From Mollicutes bacterium (GTDB lineage Bacteria; Bacillota_I; Bacilli_A; RF39; UBA660): a stretch of DNA of 19,615 nucleotides. The stretch spans positions 1-19,615 of the forward strand of contig DUPI01000078.1 of NCBI GenBank assembly GCA_012838395.1, given 5' to 3'. Made by a program: the position numbers and the translations under genes. Positions 7,656-14,856 of the stretch are shown in pieces. Position 1 is the first letter of the stretch. Each line of letters starts with the position of its first letter. The notes under the pieces were generated by a model. It had not been told where the DNA came from. It did no database searches and saw only the letters and a program-made list of their open reading frames with translations.

Positions 7656-8012
7656 AATAATATTTTATAAGCCATGTTCTGTTCCTATTTCTAGGCGACA
7701 AACATCTATCTATTGATTTCTCAATCCCATAAAGAGTTGTTATTCCCCTTTATTAGGTTCCCCTACCAAAATTTGGGTTTCTCGCTCGTGGGGTTTACCC
7801 GTTCCACTAGTTCATTTCTAAACTATATCGTCACTGTGGCACTTTATGCCCATAACCATATTAAAAAAACTTAGGTTATGTTGGCGCCGTTAGCTAAAGC
7901 TACCATAAGTTATTTTTTCCCTATGCACGAACACTACTACCATTTCAGGTAGTGCGAGCATGGACTTTCCTCTACATCTTAGTAAAGATGCAGCGTTTGT
8001 CAAAATATTATT
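7656..8012 (-). ncRNA. rnpB: RNase P RNA (bacterial type B)
   Basis: Catalytic RNA that removes 5' leaders from tRNA precursors. Minus strand landmarks match the Bacillus-type RNA in order: GAGGAAAGTCC followed by ATGCTCGCAC (7972-7952), AGTGCCACAGTGACGA, GGTAAACCCC with GAGCGAGAAACCC, then TTTTGGTAGGGGAACC (the GGU that binds tRNA CCA; 7756-7767), ATAGATAGATG, and the closing P4 strand ACAGAACATGGCTTAT (near 7670-7682). The ends are set by an 11-bp all-AU helix P1, AATAATATTTT (8012-8002) with AAAATATTATT (7666-7656); the exact mature ends are uncertain by a few bases. At about 350 bases it is shorter than the 401 of B. subtilis. The 5' strand of P1 covers the gpsB stop codon. Confidence 0.95.
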
Positions 8013-8334
8013 CGTCTCGACCATAAATTATTTTTTCAAGACTCGAAAGTCTTCGTAATAAGTCAGCATTGTTAATCTCTACTGCTGGTGTTTCTTTAAC
8101 AACATCTAACTTCATTTTTAACGTTCTAATTTCTTGTTTCAATCTAATATTATCTTCAACAAGTTCTTTTTTATCAGTTTCAATTTCTTTGATAATTTTA
8201 ATAAATTCTTCATAATCACGAATTATTATGTCTAAAAACTTGTCTACTTCTTGTGGTCTAAAGCCCCTAGTATCAATTTTGAATTCCTTATCAAGTATAT
8301 CTTTTACAGTTAATAATATCCTATCTTGTAACAC
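8008..8334 (-). CDS. gpsB: Cell-division regulator GpsB (DivIVA family)
   Basis: Small cytoplasmic coiled-coil protein that shuttles class A penicillin-binding proteins between division site and side wall. The 108-residue product has the DivIVA-type N-terminus (TVKDILDKEFKIDTRGFRPQ, then EVDKFLDIIIRDYEE), a coiled coil (about residues 40-80) and a short C-terminal helix (LLRRLSSLEKIIYG), the usual GpsB size and layout. Longer starts at 8343 or 8340 would use GTG codons that lie inside the ribosome-binding site AGGGGTGGTG; I choose GTG 8334, three bases downstream, mirroring the rodZ-like gene. It has its own promoter; its stop overlaps helix P1 of rnpB, the same neighbour as in Bacillus. The ponA product in this window is a plausible partner. 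Confidence 0.88.
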   Translation of the reverse strand: MLQDRILLTVKDILDKEFKIDTRGFRPQEVDKFLDIIIRDYEEFIKIIKEIETDKKELVEDNIRLKQEIRTLKMKLDVVKETPAVEINNADLLRRLSSLEKIIYGRDE

Positions 8335-8357
8335 TGACACCACCCCTTATTACTTTA

Positions 8358-8386
8358 ATTCTATCAATTTTTTAATATCTAGTCAA
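8358..8386 (-). promoter_or_regulatory. Sigma-A promoter of gpsB-rnpB (and probably rodZ-pgsA)
   Basis: Minus strand TTGACT (8386-8381), 17-base spacer, TAGAAT (8363-8358). It lies between the upstream gene's stop and gpsB. No convincing promoter was seen between gpsB and rnpB or between rnpB and the rodZ-like gene. Confidence 0.65.
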
Positions 8387-8392
8387 TTCAAT

Positions 8393-9484
8393 TTACTTAA
8401 TAATGTATGGATCGTCAAAAGTTCCGATACCCCCACTATAAATAATGTTATCACTTAAATGTAAAACTGGTTTAATTCTGATTTCATTACTAGCAGATGT
8501 ATCTGTTATAAAAGATGAAGAAACTCGATAAATACGATGACTTTTCTCTTTGTTTCCAGTTATTGTCCACCAAGAGTGTTCAAATTTTGCCAAATAATTA
8601 TAGTTTTGGCATGAAGCATCATAAGTTGTTTTACAATTTTTATCTAAACTTGCAGTTAAAAATTCACCAACAGTAATCAAACCAAGAGGTTGTGCCTTGG
8701 TCATCTTAGCACATTCAACTTTGCCTGATTTATCCGCCGCTGTTTCACTTCGTTTGCCTATACAAAACGGTTTGTACACAACAAATCTTTTTTCCTTTTC
8801 AGGGATAAGTTCTTCACTATCAAATAAATTTAATAATTCGGTTTCAATACTACTTTTCAAATAATTATTTATTCCTTCATTACTATTTCTATCGATATTA
8901 TAACGGTTATCCCAAACGAACCTATTTTTGTTTTCATATTGCATGATTTTTATATGGTTATCTTTATCAACTTTGATTATTAGCCATTTTTGTCCAGCAA
9001 ACTCAACAAAATTGTTAGTTGGCTCACCTCTAAAAACGTATTCATTATTTATTTTATAAAGACCATCATCTTTAGTTACAATATTGCTTGGGTTAATAAT
9101 TTTTTTATATAATTCTTCTGTAACATATTCTTTTCCACAATTCAAATACGGAACATAAAGATAATGCTTACCATTTTTAGAAACACGAACTTCACCATTA
9201 CAAACAACATCATTCTTAACCATTTTTGACAATAGTGGAATATATTCTCCGTTTTCTAACGTTGTAACATCAACAACTGTTTTTTGACCATTTTCTTTCG
9301 GTAGCAAATTAGCGTTATCTTTAAAGTATTTTTCTGCTCCTCTTCTTAATTGTTGTTCAATTGCTGAAAATTCTAGATTGTTATCTCTGGCAATTATAAA
9401 AATTGCAATTACAGCAACAACTACCAATCCAACAACAACTCCACCAATTAAAGCTAGTTTTTTATTTATTTGACTTAAATTCAT
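8393..9484 (-). CDS. Unrecognised membrane-anchored extracytoplasmic protein
   Basis: I cannot name this 363-residue protein. It has a short basic N-terminus, one strong membrane helix (about residues 11-33) and a long hydrophilic remainder predicted to face outside. After the helix comes a pilin-like stretch (EFSAIEQQLRRGAEKYFKDN). Six cysteines lie in the outer part, spaced so that disulfides are possible. The middle carries EPTNNFVEFAGQKWLIIKV and the end reads KPVLHLSDNIIYSGGIG then TFDDPYIIK, resembling a repeated module of surface proteins in gut Firmicutes (from memory; possibly related to DUF6273-type domains). A surface or pseudopilus-like role is a guess. The start has GGAGG upstream and a good promoter. 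It is apparently monocistronic, and no clear terminator separates it from the gpsB promoter. Confidence 0.85.
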   Translation of the reverse strand: MNLSQINKKLALIGGVVVGLVVVAVIAIFIIARDNNLEFSAIEQQLRRGAEKYFKDNANLLPKENGQKTVVDVTTLENGEYIPLLSKMVKNDVVCNGEVRVSKNGKHYLYVPYLNCGKEYVTEELYKKIINPSNIVTKDDGLYKINNEYVFRGEPTNNFVEFAGQKWLIIKVDKDNHIKIMQYENKNRFVWDNRYNIDRNSNEGINNYLKSSIETELLNLFDSEELIPEKEKRFVVYKPFCIGKRSETAADKSGKVECAKMTKAQPLGLITVGEFLTASLDKNCKTTYDASCQNYNYLAKFEHSWWTITGNKEKSHRIYRVSSSFITDTSASNEIRIKPVLHLSDNIIYSGGIGTFDDPYIIK

Positions 9485-9516
9485 ACCAAAACCTCCACTT
9501 AACTAATTACAATGTA

Positions 9517-9545
9517 ATTATAACAAATTTAACATCGTTTTTCAA
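9517..9545 (-). promoter_or_regulatory. Sigma-A promoter of the unrecognised surface protein
   Basis: Minus strand TTGAAA (9545-9540), 17-base spacer, TATAAT (9522-9517), 33 bases upstream of the ATG. Confidence 0.7.
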
Positions 9546-9723
9546 TGTTAAAATGCACCTCTTATCTACCGAAAGTTTATATTTATCTTTTTTATTTATT
9601 TTTGAGATACACTATAATTCATAAATTACAAAAAAAATATTTAATTAAACTGATTACTAACATTACCTAAAGCAATACAGTGATATGAGATTTACAAAAT
9701 TATCGGCTATTTAAAATATTATC
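9546..9723. other. AT-rich intergenic stretch without assigned content
   Basis: Between the small-gene terminator and the surface-protein promoter I see no reading frame with a credible start signal, no strong hairpin and no RNA gene. Confidence 0.5.
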
Positions 9724-9763
9724 AAATAAAAACTACTTATTTTTACTAGAAAAATAAGTAGTT
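9724..9763 (-). terminator. Strong hairpin terminator overlapping the end of a small gene
   Basis: A perfect 14-bp stem AACTACTTATTTTT / AAAAATAAGTAGTT (9731-9744 and 9750-9763) with a 5-base loop. On the minus strand it is followed by UUUUUAUUUG; on the plus strand the downstream side is less U-rich, so minus-strand transcription is indicated. Confidence 0.7.
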
Positions 9764-9831
9764 AATTTTATATACTTTACATCACCAATCATTTCATTAA
9801 AAAGTTGTTCAATTTGGTAATGTTTGTCCAT
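9733..9831 (-). CDS. Possible 32-residue small protein
   Basis: A short minus-strand frame with product MDKHYQIEQLFNEMIGDVKY plus 12 residues ending KNK. Its ATG is preceded by AGAGGTGATAT, a good ribosome-binding site with slightly short spacing, and its TAG lies in the stem of a strong terminator, so it has the outline of a complete transcription unit. The peptide is hydrophilic with no membrane segment; I recognise no family. It is divergent from recU with about 140 bases between the starts. No confident promoter was found, so a non-coding RNA with a chance frame remains possible. Confidence 0.45.
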   Translation of the reverse strand: MDKHYQIEQLFNEMIGDVKYIKLTTYFSSKNK

Positions 9832-9922
9832 ATATCACCTCTTGATAATAATCTATCATATTTAAATAAATAAAACATTACATTCGACAAAACTAGAAAT
9901 TATATGCCAAAAGTATTATGCT

Positions 9923-9962
9923 TTTTTATAGTAAAATTCGACTTTTTATAGTATAATTATAT
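9923..9962 (+). repeat. Tandem 20-bp repeat at the recU promoter
   Basis: TTTTTATAGTAAAATTCGAC (9923-9942) is followed without gap by TTTTTATAGTATAATTATAT (9943-9962), sharing about 16 of 20 positions. The second unit contains TATAAT (9952-9957), the likely -10 of recU-ponA, without a recognisable -35 at 17 bases. The ATG is at 9973, with GGTGAT serving as ribosome-binding site. Confidence 0.5.
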
Positions 9963-9972
9963 TGGTGATATA

Positions 9973-10569
9973 ATGAATTACCCTAATGGAGTAAAATTAC
10001 ATAAACAAAAACAAATTAATTACAGTAACCGAGGAATGGTGTTAGAAGCAGATTTAAATGAAACTAATAACTATTATTTAGTAAATGACATTGCTGTTAT
10101 TCATAAAAAACCAACTCCGATTACTATTAAGAAAGTTGATTATATTTCACCACAAAAAGCCAAAATCAAAGATGCTTATTTTCAAAAGGCATCAACGACA
10201 GATTATAATGGTATATATCGTGGAAAATATATTGACTTTGAAGCAAAAGAAACAAAAGATAAAAATTGTTTTCCATTAAGGAATATTCACGAACATCAAA
10301 TTGACCATCTCAGAAAAATTATAAAGCATGGTGGAATTGGTTTTCTTATTGTTAGATTTGTAAATTATAATAAAACATTTTTTTTAGATGGAAAGGATTT
10401 TATGAATTTTTTAAAAAATAACAAAAGAAAATCAATACCTTATTCTTATTTTAATGAAAAAGGTTACATCTTGGAAATCAAATATAATCCTAGATTGGAT
10501 TATTTAAAAATAATTGATGAAATCTATTTTAAAGGAGAGTATTATGAAGAAAAAATTAGTAAAAATTAA
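9973..10569 (+). CDS. recU: Holliday junction resolvase RecU
   Basis: Dimeric endonuclease that resolves Holliday junctions during repair and chromosome segregation in Firmicutes. The 198-residue protein carries the RecU core: NRGMVLEADLNETN, DIAVIHKKPTPI, then the active-site block STTDYNGIYRGKYIDFEAKE. Asp77, Glu90 and Lys92 keep the spacing of the catalytic D-x12-E-x-K set, and QIDHLRKIIKHGGIGFLIVRF completes the fold. GGTGATATA precedes the ATG. It overlaps ponA by 26 bases in another frame, the same gene pair as in Bacillus. RecA from this window would make the junctions it cuts. Confidence 0.95.
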   Translation: MNYPNGVKLHKQKQINYSNRGMVLEADLNETNNYYLVNDIAVIHKKPTPITIKKVDYISPQKAKIKDAYFQKASTTDYNGIYRGKYIDFEAKETKDKNCFPLRNIHEHQIDHLRKIIKHGGIGFLIVRFVNYNKTFFLDGKDFMNFLKNNKRKSIPYSYFNEKGYILEIKYNPRLDYLKIIDEIYFKGEYYEEKISKN

Positions 10570-13510
10570 AAAATGGATTACGAAGAACAAAGAAAATAGC
10601 TTAATTATTGGAATTAGTTTCCTAGGCTTAATTATTGGTGCAATGGCTTTTGATTTTTGGTTATCCTTATTAATTATTGGAACTTTAAATGTCATCTTAT
10701 TTGTTCCTCCAATTATAAAGAACAAAAAGAAAACAAGAACTAAAAAAACTAGAACAAATAATTCCCAAAACAAAGTTGGTTCCAAACGCCAACCGTCTAA
10801 AAAACCTAGCAACAATAAGAAAGTAGTCTCAAAAGATGAAAAGAAAAGAAAAAGACTAAAATATATATTGATTGCCTTCTTTACCTTAACTATTATTGGA
10901 ATAATATTTGCGATTTTTTTCATATTTATTATTGTTAAAAACGCTCCGAATTTTGATCCAGAAAAGTTATATAAAAAAGAAGCATCAATCATCTATAGTA
11001 AAGATGGTAAAGTAATTGCTAAAGTAGGCGAAGAAATGCGGGAAAAAATCACTTATGAAGAAATGCCTGAAGTTTTAATAGATGCAATTATTGCAACAGA
11101 GGACTCAAGGTTTTTCCAACACAATGGTTTTGACTTACCACGTTTTCTTAAAGCAGCATTTGGTCAAGCCTTAGGGCAAGATGCGGGCGGTGCTTCAACC
11201 TTAACAATGCAAATTGTTAAAAATCACTTCACATCAACTGAAGATAGAGGTATTAAGGGAATAATCCGTAAATTTACTGATATCTATTTATCTATCTTTA
11301 AAGTTGAAAAGAAGTATACAAAGTTTGAAATATTAGAGCTTTACGCTAATTCAAACTACTTAGGTGGCCGCGACTATGGAGGGGCTTATGGAGTAGAACA
11401 AGCTTCTCAATTATATTTTAATAAAAAGGCTAAAGATATGACTTTACCTGAGGCAGCTTTAATAGCTGGTCTATTCCAGGCTCCAAACGGATATGACCCT
11501 TATTTATATCCTGATGAAGCAGAGGCAAGAAGAAAAACTGTTTTATACTTAATGAACCGACATGGTTACATTAACTCTGAAGAACGAAAAGTCGCTGAAG
11601 AGATGACAGTTCATGATTTAATCGTTGAGCAAAAAGAAGTAAGTGGTGGTGAATATGTAGGAGTAATCAACACCGTTGTCGACGAAGTTATGAAAATAAC
11701 TGAACTCGATCCATTTGAAGTACCAATGGAAATTTATACAACCTTTGATCTTGAAAAACAAAATCATATCAATAAAGTTTACAGTGGTGAATTATATAAC
11801 TGGGAAAACGATGTGGTTGATGCTGGTATTGCAGTAATCGATGTTAAAACTGGTGAAGTAGTAGCTGTAGGTGCTGGACGTCACAAAACAAATTTAAAAG
11901 GTTTTAATTTGGCAACTGATACCGAACGACATATAGGTTCTACTTCTAAACCTCTATTTGATTATGCACCCGGTATTGAATTTAATAACTGGTCAACATA
12001 TCATCCTTTTGCAGATGAACCCCACGCTTATTCAACTGGAATTCCAATTCATAACTGGGATTTCAAATATGATGGTCTAATCACTTTAAGAGAGGCTTTA
12101 AAAACTTCAAGAAATGTTCCTGCTTTAAAAGCTTTTCAAAGTGTTAGCAATGAAAACATTAAAGATTTTATTACTTCTATAGGATTAAATCCCGAGATAG
12201 AAGATGGGCTTGTTCACGAGTCACACTCTTTGGGTGGTTACACTGGTGAATCACCTATGAGTATGGCTGCAGCCTATGCCTCTTTTGCCAATGGAGGGTA
12301 TTATATTGAACCTCATTCTGTTACTAAAATTGTTTATCGAGATACTAACGAAGTATATGAACATAAGATAAAAAAAGAAAAAGTAATGAGTCCTGCTACA
12401 GCATATATGGTTAGTAGTGTCCTTCTTGATGCCGCTCGTTGGGGATTATATGGTAATTGGAATGTTAACAATGTTAACTATTGTGCTAAAACTGGAACTA
12501 GTAATTTTCCACCTGAAGTCTTCAGGGATCATAAATTACCTAGTAATGCTGTTAATGATTTATGGATTGCTTCATATACCCCAGATTATGCTATAGCGCA
12601 ATGGTATGGTTATGATGAAATCTCTACAAAATATTATAATAAGTTTGGTAGTGCTGATTTTAGAAAATTATTCCAAGCCGTTGCTAAAGGAATTTATACA
12701 GAAAATAAAAGTTTTACTAGACCAAAAGATGTTATAAGTGTTGCTGTCGAAAAGGGAACCTCACCAGCTATGTTGCCGAGTGAGTTTACACCTAAAAATA
12801 TGATAGTCACAGAATTGTTTAAAAAAGGTACTGAACCAACTGAGGTATCACCAAGATATAGCAAACTTGAAAATCCAACTAATTTACAAGCAAAACAACA
12901 AGGTTCTAACATCAATTTAACATGGGATTCTATTAAAACACCTAGTGCAATAGATAAAAACGAATTAAGTAAATTCTTTAAAAGTGTTTTTACAAATCAA
13001 AAAGAACAAAATAAACACTTAAATGAACGTCTTTCATACAATTCAAAAAACATTGGTGATATAGGATATAATGTCTATATTAAAAATGGTGATAGTTTAA
13101 AATTATTAGGATTTACCAAAAACAATCATTTTACTACTCCTGCTACCTCTGGTAACAATACATATGTTGTTAGATCTGCTTATTCTATATTTAAAGCTAA
13201 TATGAGTTCAGGGGTTGAAACAACTATCGTTGGAGAGCAATTATTAATTACATCTGATTTAGTAGGTGATCAATTGGTTGAACTCAAAATTAATGATACC
13301 TATGCCGAAATAAATCCTGGTGTTAATGTTATGGAAAACACTGATAATGTAACACATTTAGCAAATCTTGAAATAACGATAACTGAGGAAAGTACTGGTA
13401 ATATTGTTGATCAAATTGATACTTCAGTAGCTAACACTTATATAATTTCATATAAAGTTAGTTACAAAAATTACAATAAAACTCATGCTAGAAAAGTTGT
13501 AATTAAATAA
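10544..13510 (+). CDS. ponA: Class A penicillin-binding protein (PBP1), bifunctional
   Basis: Polymerises and cross-links peptidoglycan. The GT51 domain (about residues 150-330) has ATEDSRFFQHNGFD (Glu186), GGASTLTMQIVKN and KFEILELYANSNYLGG. The transpeptidase domain (about 425-720) has STSK (Ser466-Lys469), SRN (522-524) and KTGT (649-652), so both activities look intact. A fibronectin-III-like domain (about 776-890) and a final Ig-like beta domain (about 912-988) follow. Unusually, two extra hydrophobic segments (about 19-57) and a very basic linker (about 58-107) precede the normal anchor (108-131). The frame opens at 10514, but AAGGAG lies seven bases before ATG 10544, so I start there (988 residues). 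Co-transcribed with recU; shares a terminator with nth. Its presence shows a walled cell. Confidence 0.96.
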   Translation: MKKKLVKIKKWITKNKENSLIIGISFLGLIIGAMAFDFWLSLLIIGTLNVILFVPPIIKNKKKTRTKKTRTNNSQNKVGSKRQPSKKPSNNKKVVSKDEKKRKRLKYILIAFFTLTIIGIIFAIFFIFIIVKNAPNFDPEKLYKKEASIIYSKDGKVIAKVGEEMREKITYEEMPEVLIDAIIATEDSRFFQHNGFDLPRFLKAAFGQALGQDAGGASTLTMQIVKNHFTSTEDRGIKGIIRKFTDIYLSIFKVEKKYTKFEILELYANSNYLGGRDYGGAYGVEQASQLYFNKKAKDMTLPEAALIAGLFQAPNGYDPYLYPDEAEARRKTVLYLMNRHGYINSEERKVAEEMTVHDLIVEQKEVSGGEYVGVINTVVDEVMKITELDPFEVPMEIYTTFDLEKQNHINKVYSGELYNWENDVVDAGIAVIDVKTGEVVAVGAGRHKTNLKGFNLATDTERHIGSTSKPLFDYAPGIEFNNWSTYHPFADEPHAYSTGIPIHNWDFKYDGLITLREALKTSRNVPALKAFQSVSNENIKDFITSIGLNPEIEDGLVHESHSLGGYTGESPMSMAAAYASFANGGYYIEPHSVTKIVYRDTNEVYEHKIKKEKVMSPATAYMVSSVLLDAARWGLYGNWNVNNVNYCAKTGTSNFPPEVFRDHKLPSNAVNDLWIASYTPDYAIAQWYGYDEISTKYYNKFGSADFRKLFQAVAKGIYTENKSFTRPKDVISVAVEKGTSPAMLPSEFTPKNMIVTELFKKGTEPTEVSPRYSKLENPTNLQAKQQGSNINLTWDSIKTPSAIDKNELSKFFKSVFTNQKEQNKHLNERLSYNSKNIGDIGYNVYIKNGDSLKLLGFTKNNHFTTPATSGNNTYVVRSAYSIFKANMSSGVETTIVGEQLLITSDLVGDQLVELKINDTYAEINPGVNVMENTDNVTHLANLEITITEESTGNIVDQIDTSVANTYIISYKVSYKNYNKTHARKVVIK

Positions 13511-13517
13511 ATAATAA

Positions 13518-13547
13518 AAAAACTCCAAGTTATAAACTGGAGTTTTT
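13518..13547. terminator. Bidirectional terminator between ponA and nth
   Basis: AAAAACTCCA pairs with TGGAGTTTTT (10 bp), with A-run and U-run on both sides, and serves both convergent units. The nth stop codon (13532-13530) lies inside the hairpin. Confidence 0.85.
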
Positions 13548-14183
13548 ATTTGTTTTAAAATATTGACAAATATTAGTTAATGCACAATTATTACAATTAG
13601 GTTTTCTTGCTTTACAGTGATATCTACCAAAAAAGATTAATTGATGGTGCAATTTATTAATTTTTTCTTTGGGCAAGATTTTCGTTAATTTCTGTTCGAT
13701 AATTAAAACATCATCATTTTCCTTTGCTAATCCTAATCTAACACTTACTCTTTTAACATGAGTATCAACTGCCAAAACGGGTTCATTATAAAGAATACTT
13801 AATATGACATTAGTTGTTTTACGTCCGACCCCTGGTAAGCTTTCTAAATATTTACGAGAATTAGGAACTCTTCCGTTGTAGTTTTCTAATAAACTATTAG
13901 ATATATCAATAATATTTTTCGATTTTTTACGATAAGTACCAATTGGTTTTATTATATTCATAATGTCCTCTACATTAGCATTAGCCAAAGTTTCTAGTGA
14001 TGGATATTTATCAAATAAAATTGATGTTACCATATTAACTCGGACATCCGTTGTTTGAGCACTTAACATAACCGCTAATAATAATTCATAATCTTTAGAA
14101 TAATTTAATTCACAAGTCGCGTTAGGGTAAAGTTGTTCTAAATAATTAATGATTTCAATTATTTTTGCTTGCTTTTTCATCAT
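13530..14183 (-). CDS. nth: Endonuclease III (DNA glycosylase/AP lyase)
   Basis: Base-excision repair enzyme that removes oxidised pyrimidines and cuts at abasic sites. The 217-residue protein has the helix-hairpin-helix LPGVGRKTTNV with catalytic Lys122, the catalytic aspartate in AVDTHVKR (Asp140), and a complete [4Fe-4S] site C-x6-C-x2-C-x5-C (Cys190, 197, 200, 206). The start is ATGATG, inside the end of dnaD (29-base overlap), with no strong ribosome-binding site, which points to translational coupling; the second ATG is equally possible. The order dnaD-nth is as in Bacillus, there also next to ponA-recU. Confidence 0.96.
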   Translation of the reverse strand: MMKKQAKIIEIINYLEQLYPNATCELNYSKDYELLLAVMLSAQTTDVRVNMVTSILFDKYPSLETLANANVEDIMNIIKPIGTYRKKSKNIIDISNSLLENYNGRVPNSRKYLESLPGVGRKTTNVILSILYNEPVLAVDTHVKRVSVRLGLAKENDDVLIIEQKLTKILPKEKINKLHHQLIFFGRYHCKARKPNCNNCALTNICQYFKTNKNSSL

Positions 14184-14811
14184 TTAACCAGTCATAATTA
14201 AAAACTTCTAACGTTTCTTGTTGCTTTTTAAATTTTTGTTTTTCAGCCATAACATCAGATTCTGTTTTCAAACCCTTTTTAGTCCAATCAAACAATATTC
14301 TATCAATATATCTTAAACTAACTGCACCATGATAAACCGCTTCTTTTAGGGCTAGTAAAATTAATTCATCACTGATTTTACTAGATTGCCAACCATTTAT
14401 TAATTCAAATTCAATTGGGGATAATGGTCTTCCTATTTCCTTTTCGAAATTATCATATATATTAGTATTAATCTCTTCTTCAACTTGTTCATTAATTACT
14501 AAAAAGGCTAATTTTTGATATAAATTATCTAAAGAAACGTATTCAATATGAACATTGTTTTCAATTTTGACCTCAAGTTGTAAAAGATCTTTTTCGGTTA
14601 ATTCATTAGTCAACTCTAAAATTTTACTTATTGGTTTCTTTAAAACTTCACTCATTTTTTTAGGATTATAAATTTTACTTGAATCATTAATTAAATACAT
14701 AAGGACAATTAATTCTTCATCACTAATATTTAGTTCTGAATATTGGGAAAATAATATATATGGTATTATCATATTTTTATCTTCAATAAGTTTAATTACT
14801 TTTTCCATCAT
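14155..14811 (-). CDS. dnaD: Primosomal protein DnaD
   Basis: Replication-restart and initiation factor of Firmicutes that remodels DNA and helps load the replicative helicase. The 218-residue protein has an N-terminal winged-helix domain (about 1-100; ISDEELIVLMYLINDSSKIY) and the C-terminal DnaB_2/DnaD domain (about 125-205) with EKEIGRPLSPIEFELINGW and the signature YIDRILFDWTKKGLKT. The start is an ATGATG pair after AGGTGAT; either ATG could be used. It ends at TGA and overlaps nth. It is separated from cca by only 39 bases. Confidence 0.93.
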   Translation of the reverse strand: MMEKVIKLIEDKNMIIPYILFSQYSELNISDEELIVLMYLINDSSKIYNPKKMSEVLKKPISKILELTNELTEKDLLQLEVKIENNVHIEYVSLDNLYQKLAFLVINEQVEEEINTNIYDNFEKEIGRPLSPIEFELINGWQSSKISDELILLALKEAVYHGAVSLRYIDRILFDWTKKGLKTESDVMAEKQKFKKQQETLEVFNYDWLNDEKASKNN

Positions 14812-14827
14812 TTTATCACCTAATTAT

Positions 14828-14856
14828 ATTATACAATAATTTTAACTACATTAAAA
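14828..14856 (-). promoter_or_regulatory. Possible promoter of dnaD-nth
   Basis: Minus strand TTTTAA, 17-base spacer, TATAAT (14833-14828). The -10 is perfect but the -35 is weak and overlaps the cca stop codon. Read-through from cca is an alternative, since no terminator was seen after cca. Confidence 0.35.

Noticed and set aside
10504..10992. 162-codon minus-strand frame over the start of ponA
   Set aside because: Its hydrophobic translation is the complement of the Lys/Asn-rich ponA N-terminus; no ribosome-binding site, and ponA is well supported.
12694..12915. Minus-strand frame inside ponA
   Set aside because: Shadow of a coding region with intact penicillin-binding motifs on the other strand.
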